Shown: positions 42,195 through 47,771 of the stretch, one piece after another
Position numbering within the stretch: position 1 is the first letter of the stretch
Layout of the letters: every line of letters begins with the position of its first letter
Source of the DNA: Achromobacter pulmonis
Lineage (GTDB): Bacteria; Pseudomonadota; Gammaproteobacteria; Burkholderiales; Burkholderiaceae_B
Direction: 5' to 3'
Assembly: GCF_002885955.2 (NCBI RefSeq)
Contig: NZ_POQS01000009.1
Span: 144,849 to 192,619 of the forward strand
Length of the DNA stretch: 47,771 bases
The notes under the pieces: generated by a model
What the model was told of the DNA's origin: nothing
The model's input: the letters and a program-made list of their open reading frames with translations, nothing else
The model's database searches: none
Program-made: the position numbers and the translations under genes

Positions 42195-43484
42195 TTACAT
42201 CGTTTGGAGAGACTGGCCGACGATGGGAGCGACGTCCAGCACGTACATCTGGCGTTCGCCTTCATGCACGGAGTCGATGCAGACCTGGGTGCCGTCGCGG
42301 CTCCAGCGGGGATGCAGGTCGCAGCGGTTTTCCTTGGACAGCGCGGGATCGGCGTAGAAGCTGCCCAGGGCGTGGCGCTGGCCGCTGTGCATGTCGTAGA
42401 GGAACAGCACGCGCTCGTGGGTGCGCGAGTCGGGATAGGTGTCGCTGAGCAGCCAGCGCGGGTTCACCGGCGAGAAGGTCATGTGGCCGTTCTCGGTCAG
42501 CACGCCGTCGCCCACGACCTCGACGCGGCCGTCGGGCGCGTCCTCGTAGAGATGGTAGTGGATGCTGCCGGCGTGCGGGCCCCAGACGATGATGCTGCGG
42601 TCGTCGCGCCACAGCGGATGCGAGATCTGGTATTCGGACTTTTCGTAGTCGAAGGTGCCGACCGCGGTGGGGTCGAAGTCGTCGGCCAGTTGCGGCAGCG
42701 GATGGTCGGAGCATTCCAGCAGGCGCATGTCGCTGCCGTCGGCGTTCATGGTGATCAGCCGGTGCAGAAAGCAGGTCTCGTCCTCGACGCGTTCGGTCCA
42801 GCGGTGCAGGAACAGGATGCGGGTGGAGGACGGGTTGACCTCGATGTGGCTGACCCAGTGGATGGCGCGCGCCATCGAATCGCGCGGATGGAAGTTGCGC
42901 AGGTCGGCGTAGCTGACCAGGAGCCGGTGCTCGCCGCTGTCCAGGTCGAGGCGGCGGATGCCGTCGTCGGCCGGCGCGTTGGCCACCGGGCCGGGCGCGT
43001 GTTCGCTGTAGCCGATGGTCTGGTGCGTGATGTAGAGCCGGCGGTAGTCCACGCAAAGCGCGTAGCGGCTGTCGGGCGCGGCCACGTAGATGGGTAGCGG
43101 CAGGATGCGCGTCTGGCCGGTGGCGAGGTTGTGGATGGCCGAGCGGAAGCCGGGATACACGCCGCTGTCGTCGCCGCTGCGGCAGTTGTAGATCAGCTGC
43201 GGTTCGGCCAGGCCGTCTAGCCATTGCAGCTGGCAGCCCATCTGCCAGTTCCATGCCGTGGTGGTCCCCACGGCATGGTAGCGGTCGCCGTCGTGCAGGT
43301 CGAAGTAGCCCACTTCGGCGCTCAGTTCGGGCGTGAGCCGGGCGTCCTTGAAGGCGGTGCGATTGGCCAGCAGATAGCGGCCGTCTCGGTGCCAGACGGT
43401 TTTGTTGTAGTAGCCGAAGAAATGGTGGTGCGGCGTGGCGCCCAGGCGGCGGCAGGCGGTGGACGTGGCAAGCATGCGGTTCAT
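42195..43484 (-). CDS. Beta-propeller-like (PD40/TolB-type) hypothetical protein
   Basis: A 429-residue protein from the ATG at 43484; the longer open frame upstream is a shadow of the Bug gene. No signal peptide is evident. Repeated propeller-blade motifs occur, notably HHHFFGYYNKTVWHRDGRYLL near the N-terminus and HPRWSRDGTQVCIDSVHEG near the C-terminus; the layout resembles the oligogalacturonide-lyase/TolB-like fold, but no catalytic residues can be assigned. It starts 20 bp after the broken Bug gene and is probably in its operon. Confidence 0.7.
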   Translation of the reverse strand: MNRMLATSTACRRLGATPHHHFFGYYNKTVWHRDGRYLLANRTAFKDARLTPELSAEVGYFDLHDGDRYHAVGTTTAWNWQMGCQLQWLDGLAEPQLIYNCRSGDDSGVYPGFRSAIHNLATGQTRILPLPIYVAAPDSRYALCVDYRRLYITHQTIGYSEHAPGPVANAPADDGIRRLDLDSGEHRLLVSYADLRNFHPRDSMARAIHWVSHIEVNPSSTRILFLHRWTERVEDETCFLHRLITMNADGSDMRLLECSDHPLPQLADDFDPTAVGTFDYEKSEYQISHPLWRDDRSIIVWGPHAGSIHYHLYEDAPDGRVEVVGDGVLTENGHMTFSPVNPRWLLSDTYPDSRTHERVLFLYDMHSGQRHALGSFYADPALSKENRCDLHPRWSRDGTQVCIDSVHEGERQMYVLDVAPIVGQSLQTM

Positions 43485-43504
43485 GAGAATCAAGGGTGCG
43501 GCGC

Positions 43505-44491
43505 TCAGCCGGCGGTGATGTGTTCGGTTTCGATGACTTTGTTCCAGCGGGCGCGCTCGCGTTCGACGAACTCGCGCGCTTCGGCCGGGCTGTTGCCCAC
43601 CGGCGTCATGCCCAGGCGTTCCAGGCCGGCGCGGAAGGCCGGGTCGGCGTAGACGCGGCGCAGGTCCGCGCTGATTTTTTCGATGAGGGCGTCGGGCACG
43701 TCCTTGCTGGCGGCCAGCGTGGTCCACGAGGTCGCCGTCAGGCCGGGCAGGCCGGCTTCGGCGGCCGTGGGCACGTCGGGCAGGGCGGGCGAGCGCGTCG
43801 CGCCCGTGATGGCCAGGGCCTTGAGCTTCTTGGCCTCGATATAGCCGATGGTGGTGGGCACGTTCTCGAAGAGCAGCTGGATCTGGCCGCCCAGCAGGTC
43901 ATTGGTGGCGGCGGAGCTGCCGCGGTACGGAATGTGCACGGTGGGCGCCTGCGCGGCCATTTTGTAGAGTTCGCCGACCATGTGCACCGACGAGCCCACG
44001 CCCGCCGAACCGAAGTGCAGTGTCTCCGGCTGGGCGCGCGCCAGCGCGGTCAGTTCGGCCAGGGTATTGGCCTGCAGCGAGGGGTTGGCCACCACCACGT
44101 GCGGCATTTCGGCCACGACGGTGATGAGCTTCAGGTCCTGCGCCGGGCGGTAGTTGAGGCTTTAGTAGACGCCGTAGGTGGCGTGCAGGCCGATGGAGCC
44201 CAGCAGCAGGGTGTAGCCGTCCGGGCCGGAGTCGGCCACGAACTTGCCGCCGATGTGCCCGCCGGCGCCGGGCCGGTTCTCCACCACCACGGACTGTCCA
44301 TAGAGCTTGCCCAGGTGCTCGGCCAGCAGCCGGCCCTGGATGTCGGAGCTGCCGCCCGCGGTGAACGGCACGATGATGCGGATCGGGTGGTCGGGATAGT
44401 TGGCCTGGGCCTGCGCGGCCAGCGGCGCGGCGGCGGCGCTGGCCAGGCACAGTGTTTGAACGAGCTTGCGCCAGTAGCGGCTGGGATTCAT
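43505..44491 (-). pseudogene. Bug-type solute-binding protein (TctC family), nonsense-mutated
   Basis: The frame from the ATG at 44491 carries a signal peptide (ending AAQAQA) and TctC marks (YPDHPIRIIVPFTAGGSSDIQGR, VVVENRPGAGGHIG). It is stopped by TAA at codon 110 (44164-44162). The same frame then continues without shift through the rest of the protein (HIPYRGSSAATNDLLGGQIQ, LPDVPTAAEAGLPG) to 43505, total 328 residues. One base substitution therefore breaks an otherwise intact gene; many family members have Lys at this point and AAA to TAA is one step. A sequencing error is the main alternative. It diverges from a LysR gene that probably controls it. Confidence 0.82.
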
Positions 44492-44591
44492 GGGGCTTCC
44501 CCTGGAAAGTTGGGATCGCGGGCGCGTCTGCCGGCGCCCTGGGAAGCCCAGTGTAGGAGGCTGCATGTATTTGAAAAAATTCTTTTTTTTG

Positions 44592-44622
44592 CATAGGCTA
44601 TGCAGAATTGCCATACTCTATG
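44592..44622. promoter_or_regulatory. Tandem LysR-type operator (two CATA-N3-TATG boxes)
   Basis: CATAGGCTATG (44592-44602) and CATACTCTATG (44612-44622) start exactly 20 bp apart, i.e. two helical turns on the same DNA face. They lie between the Bug gene and its divergent LysR regulator, where an autoregulatory LysR site is expected, and the second box covers a potential ATG (44620). Confidence 0.6.
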
Positions 44623-44628
44623 CCGCCC

Positions 44629-45540
44629 ATGAGCCGACCGCTGAATTTCCGCCAGATCGAAGCCTTCCACGCGGTGATGCTGGCCGGCACCACCACCGGC
44701 GCGGCGCAGATGCTGCGCACCACGCAGCCGTCCATCAGCCGCCTGCTGGGCCAGGTGCAGCAGGCCAGCGGCCTGAAGCTGTTCGACATGGAGCGCGGCC
44801 GCCTGCGGCCCACGCGCGAGGCCAAGGACCTGTTCGATACGGTCAAGCGCCATTTCGTGGGCCTGGAACGCATCGAGGACCGCCTGGCCGCCATGCGGCG
44901 CAGCGGCAGCGGCGTGCTGCGGCTGGCCTGCACGCCGGCGCTGGGCCTGGGCGTGCTGCCCGGCGCGGTCGAGGCGTTCGCGCAGCGCTATCCCGAGGTC
45001 CACATCAATATGCAGACCATGGGCAGCCAGTACCTGCGCGAGGGGCTGCTGCACGGCACTTACGACGTGGTGGTGACGGCGGCGCCGCTGGACGGCGCGC
45101 TGTTGGACCTGCACGTGCTGCACGAGAGCGAGGCGGTCTGCGTGATGCGCCCGGACCACGCGCTGGCCGCGCAGGACGGCATCGACATCCTGGACCTGAA
45201 CGCGCGCCGGCTGCTGGTGCTGAACGCGGACGACGACGTCTACCTGCAGTTGCGCGGCGCGATGCAGGCCCACCGCGTGCAGCCGGCCTCGGAGATCGAG
45301 ACCACGTATTCCTCGACCATCTGCGCGCTGGCGGCCGCCGGCCACGGGCTGGGCGTGGTCAACCCGTACATTGCGGCGGTGTTCGCCGACCGGCTGGCGA
45401 TACGTCCGTTCACGCCGCGCCTGCCGGTCCGCGTGTGCATGGCCTATCCGGCGCAGACGGCGGTATCGACGGTGACCGAGGCGTTCGTCGAGATCCTGGC
45501 GCAGCGCTTTCGCGACCCGGGTATCATCTCGCCATCCTGA
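44629..45540 (+). CDS. LysR-family transcriptional regulator
   Basis: A regulator of about 303 residues from the ATG at 44629; upstream in-frame starts (ATG 44620, TTG 44608) overlap the putative operator, so I prefer 44629. N-terminal HTH: FRQIEAFHAVMLAGTTTGAAQ then TTQPSISRLLGQVQ; C-terminal substrate-binding domain with LRLACTPALGLGVLPGAVEAF. It resembles the NocR/OccR branch. Probable target: the divergent Bug/propeller genes. Confidence 0.9.
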   Translation: MSRPLNFRQIEAFHAVMLAGTTTGAAQMLRTTQPSISRLLGQVQQASGLKLFDMERGRLRPTREAKDLFDTVKRHFVGLERIEDRLAAMRRSGSGVLRLACTPALGLGVLPGAVEAFAQRYPEVHINMQTMGSQYLREGLLHGTYDVVVTAAPLDGALLDLHVLHESEAVCVMRPDHALAAQDGIDILDLNARRLLVLNADDDVYLQLRGAMQAHRVQPASEIETTYSSTICALAAAGHGLGVVNPYIAAVFADRLAIRPFTPRLPVRVCMAYPAQTAVSTVTEAFVEILAQRFRDPGIISPS

Positions 45541-45545
45541 CGGGC

Positions 45546-45776
45546 TCAGCCCTTGCGCTGTTCGTACGAGGTGTCGAGCAGGTCGTCCTCGGGCGTGATG
45601 ATGCCGGGTTCGCCGGGCTCCACGATGGCGCGTCCGCGCCGCGGCATGCCGGCGACCAGCGGGTTGCGTTCGTCGGGCATGGGCATGATTTCAGTGCCTT
45701 TGCGCGGATCGGCGGGGACCGGTTTCTCGGCTTCGGCGGGTTTGGCGAGGTTGGGATCTGGGGCAGTTTTCAACAT
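45546..45776 (-). CDS. Small conserved-type hypothetical protein (76 aa)
   Basis: From the ATG at 45776 it is a 76-residue, Pro- and Glu-rich, largely disordered protein ending ITPEDDLLDTSYEQRKG. The upstream extension of the frame looks non-coding. It lies convergent to the LysR gene with 5 bp between stops. No family or function can be assigned; coding is supported mainly by position and composition. Confidence 0.5.
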   Translation of the reverse strand: MLKTAPDPNLAKPAEAEKPVPADPRKGTEIMPMPDERNPLVAGMPRRGRAIVEPGEPGIITPEDDLLDTSYEQRKG

Positions 45777-45908
45777 GACGATTGCTCCGCTTGCGGGCGC
45801 CCCGGGATGGCGGCGCGCCTGATTCCACATCCATCTTAGGCCCGCGCGGCGCCGCCGTGGCGCGTCAGGCTGTCACGTTTGCAAGGGGCTGTTGCAGCGC
45901 CCGAACCT

Positions 45909-45914
45909 TATAAT
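45909..45914 (+). promoter_or_regulatory. -10 element of the NadQ-like gene
   Basis: A perfect TATAAT. It implies a transcript start near 45921, which excludes the TTG at 45892 as translation start and favours the TTG at 45964. The -35 region is poor. Confidence 0.5.
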
Positions 45915-45963
45915 TTGCCGCGCCGCCCGGACACCGGGCTTCACTCTTTTCCACACGCCTACT

Positions 45964-46896
45964 TTGACCGAATCCGCCGAACGCTCCCTTCATGCAGAAC
46001 TCGTCGCCGTGCTGGTTGCCGTCACCAACGGCGAGCCGCGGGTGCTGACGACCGAGGATGCGCGCGCGTTGCCGGCCGGGCCGTTCGAACTGTCGCACCG
46101 TTCGCTGCAGGCCGGCCTGCGCGCCTGGGTCGAAGCGCAGACCCATCATCCGCTGGGCTATGTGGAGCAGCTCTATACCTTCGCCGACGGCGACCGTTCC
46201 GACGAATCGGGCGCGCGCGTCATGTCGGTGAGCTACCTGGGCCTGACGCGCGAGGCCGGCGAGACCGGCGTGGCGCAGGTGGGCTGGCAGGACTGGTATC
46301 GCTATTTTCCGTGGGAGGACCGGCGCGCCGGCACGCCCGCGCTGGTCGAGCAACTGATCGTGCCGCGGCTGGCCGCCTGGTGCGAGGACAGCGCCGACGC
46401 GGCCCTGCGCAAGCGCCGCCGCCAGCGCGCGGCGGTCACCTTCGGGCTGGATGGCGCGTCCTGGAACGAGGACATGGTGTTGCAGCGCTACGAACTGCTG
46501 TTCGAGGCCGGGCTGGTGCCCGAGGCGGCGCGGCGCGGCCGCGGCAGCGGCGCCGTGGTGCCGGGCGAGCCCATGCGCCACGATCACCGCCGCATCCTGG
46601 CCACCGGCATCGCGCGGCTGCGCGCCAAGATCAAGTACCGGCCGGTGGTGTTCGAACTGATGCCCGAACAGTTCACCCTGTTGCAGCTGCAGCTGGCGGT
46701 GGAGGCCCTGGCCGGACGCGGCCTGCACAAGCAGAATTTCCGCCGCCTGATCGAGCAGCAGGCGCTGGTCGAGGAAACCGGCGAGATGGCCACCGGCACG
46801 GCAGGGCGGCCCGCCAAGCTGTTCCGCTTCCGGCGCGACGTGCTGATCGAACGCGCCATCGCCGGCAGCAAACTGCCGCTGTCGCGCGCGCTCTGA
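45964..46896 (+). CDS. nadQ: NadQ/NrtR-like NAD-biosynthesis regulator (Nudix-like + winged helix)
   Basis: About 310 residues from a TTG at 45964 (no ATG fits before residue 50). The N-terminal part is a Nudix-like domain without an intact Nudix box (LHAELVAVLVAVTNGEPRVL); the C-terminal part is a winged helix (FELMPEQFTLLQLQLAVEALAG ... NFRRLIEQQALVEETGE, GRPAKLFRF), the arrangement of NrtR/NadQ regulators, which sense NAD-pathway metabolites. It precedes nadC, and an inverted repeat sits on the nadC promoter. Family name and target are inferred from architecture and context. Confidence 0.75.
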   Translation: MTESAERSLHAELVAVLVAVTNGEPRVLTTEDARALPAGPFELSHRSLQAGLRAWVEAQTHHPLGYVEQLYTFADGDRSDESGARVMSVSYLGLTREAGETGVAQVGWQDWYRYFPWEDRRAGTPALVEQLIVPRLAAWCEDSADAALRKRRRQRAAVTFGLDGASWNEDMVLQRYELLFEAGLVPEAARRGRGSGAVVPGEPMRHDHRRILATGIARLRAKIKYRPVVFELMPEQFTLLQLQLAVEALAGRGLHKQNFRRLIEQQALVEETGEMATGTAGRPAKLFRFRRDVLIERAIAGSKLPLSRAL

Positions 46897-46899
46897 GGC

Positions 46900-46930
46900 T
46901 TGACACGGTTTATGCTCGGTCTTAGCATAA
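46900..46930 (+). promoter_or_regulatory. nadC promoter with overlapping operator
   Basis: A consensus -35 TTGACA (46900-46905), 17 bp, then TAGCAT (46923-46928). A perfect inverted repeat TTATGCT-N7-AGCATAA (46910-46930) covers the spacer and the -10, ideal for repression, most likely by the NadQ-like protein encoded just upstream. Confidence 0.7.
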
Positions 46931-46978
46931 GTGCTGCGCAATCGTTGCGCGCCTTTTTTTACTCTCAAAATACTCAAA

Positions 46979-47771
46979 ATGAGCATTAAAGCCGCAGCCT
47001 CCTCGACCGTCTCCCGACTGGCCGTTCCCCCCTTGCCGGAAGTCATGCTGGAGCCGCTGGTGCGCGCGGCGCTGCTCGAAGACCTGGGCCGCGCGGGCGA
47101 CCTGACCACCGACGCCATCGTCCCGGCCGACGCCCTCGCCGAGACCCGGCTGGTGGCGCGCCAGGACGGCGTGCTGGCCGGGCTGGACCTGGCGCGCCTG
47201 GCGTTTCGCGCGATGGACCCGGGCATCGAATTCGCGGTGTCCCAGCGCGACGGCGCGGACCTGCGGCCCGGCACGGAAATCGCGCGCATCCGCGGCAACG
47301 CCCGCGCCATGCTGAGCGCCGAGCGCGTGGCGCTGAATTTTCTTTGCCACCTGAGCGGCGTGGCCAGCGCCACGGCCTCGATCGCGCGCGCCATCGCGGG
47401 CTACGGCGCGCGCGTGACCTGCACGCGCAAGACCATGCCGGGCCTGCGCGCGGTGCAGAAGTACGCGGTGCGCGTGGGCGGCGGCAGCAACCATCGCCAC
47501 GGCCTGGACGACGCGGTGCTGATCAAGGACAACCACATCGCCCTGGCCGGGGGCGTCGCCATCGCGGTCGAGCGCGCCCGCGCCGGCGTCGGCCACATGG
47601 TGAAGATCGAGCTGGAAGTGGACACGCTGGAGCAGCTGGAAGTGGCGCTTTCGCTGGGCGTGGACGTGGTGCTGCTGGACAACATGAGCCTGGACGACCT
47701 GCGCCGCGCCGTCGCCATGGCGCGCGGCCGCGCCATCACCGAGGCCTCGGGCCGCATCACGCCCGAAACCG
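46979..47771 (+). CDS. nadC: Nicotinate-nucleotide pyrophosphorylase, 3' end outside window
   Basis: 264 codons are visible and the frame is open at the window end. NadC converts quinolinate and PRPP to nicotinate mononucleotide. Marks: LLEDLGRAGDLTTDAIVP near residue 30, the conserved RVALNFLCHLSGVASAT, RKTMPGLRAVQKYAVRVGGG (substrate-binding Arg/Lys), NHRHGLDDAVLIKDNHI, and KIELEVDTLEQ with VDVVLLDNMS. Other nad genes may follow beyond the window. Confidence 0.95.
   Translation, partial: MSIKAAASSTVSRLAVPPLPEVMLEPLVRAALLEDLGRAGDLTTDAIVPADALAETRLVARQDGVLAGLDLARLAFRAMDPGIEFAVSQRDGADLRPGTEIARIRGNARAMLSAERVALNFLCHLSGVASATASIARAIAGYGARVTCTRKTMPGLRAVQKYAVRVGGGSNHRHGLDDAVLIKDNHIALAGGVAIAVERARAGVGHMVKIELEVDTLEQLEVALSLGVDVVLLDNMSLDDLRRAVAMARGRAITEASGRITPET

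Overview
The window is GC-rich, tightly packed proteobacterial chromosome. Gene content and order point to a betaproteobacterium of the Alcaligenaceae, closest in style to Bordetella or Achromobacter: rplM-rpsI-argC-(DUF6776)-erpA, then anmK/M23 peptidase/tyrS, glyA-nrdR-ribD, prkA-yeaH-spoVR, a Bug-type (TctC) solute-binding protein, and a NadQ-like regulator in front of nadC. The species cannot be fixed from the sequence alone.

Region by region. (1) 1-6.3 kb: the 3' part of an acyl-CoA-synthetase-like/GNAT fusion protein; an SsuABC/NMT1-type ABC importer ending in an isochorismatase-family hydrolase; a carboxylesterase; darP. (2) 6.8-9.5 kb: pmbA and an orphan TRAP solute receptor. (3) 9.7-14.4 kb: a complete branched-chain amino-acid ABC system, livJ-livHMGF, with terminator-like hairpins after livJ and after livF. 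(4) 14.6-25.1 kb: core genes rplM, rpsI, argC, a DUF6776 protein, erpA, anmK, an M23 endopeptidase, tyrS, a PEBP-family protein, glyA and nrdR. (5) 25.1-27.9 kb: a GlxA-type regulator with a cysteine hydrolase, diverging from ribD. (6) 27.9-33.4 kb: a 743-bp non-coding stretch with a possible small RNA, then the prkA-yeaH-spoVR stress module.

(7) 33.56-39.94 kb: tRNA-Ser(GGA) is the integration site of a small (about 6.25 kb) lower-GC mobile element. It has a tyrosine integrase, an unknown 224-residue protein, an AlpA-like DNA-binding protein, a replication-initiator gene split by an IS3-family (IS407-like) insertion sequence, and two cargo lipoproteins. I could delimit the IS exactly (36742-38008, target duplication ACCA); removing it with one ACCA rejoins the initiator as a 297-residue reading frame. 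The element is flanked by a near-direct repeat of the tRNA 3' end, and the distal copy lacks two bases of the acceptor stem, so some excision products would damage the tRNA.

(8) 39.9-47.8 kb: a head-to-head pair of a 66-bp repeat (third copy at 5491-5556), a PhoX-type phosphatase, a beta-propeller-like protein, a Bug solute-binding gene broken by a single in-frame stop, a divergent LysR regulator with two CATA-N3-TATG boxes 20 bp apart, a short hypothetical gene, a NadQ/NrtR-like regulator, and nadC (cut by the window end) behind a promoter overlapped by a perfect inverted repeat.

The most unusual content is the tRNA-Ser element, the 66-bp repeat family, the regulatory palindromes at nadC and the LysR gene, the T7-loop hairpin in the rplM leader, and the TRAP receptor with atypical ligand-pocket residues.
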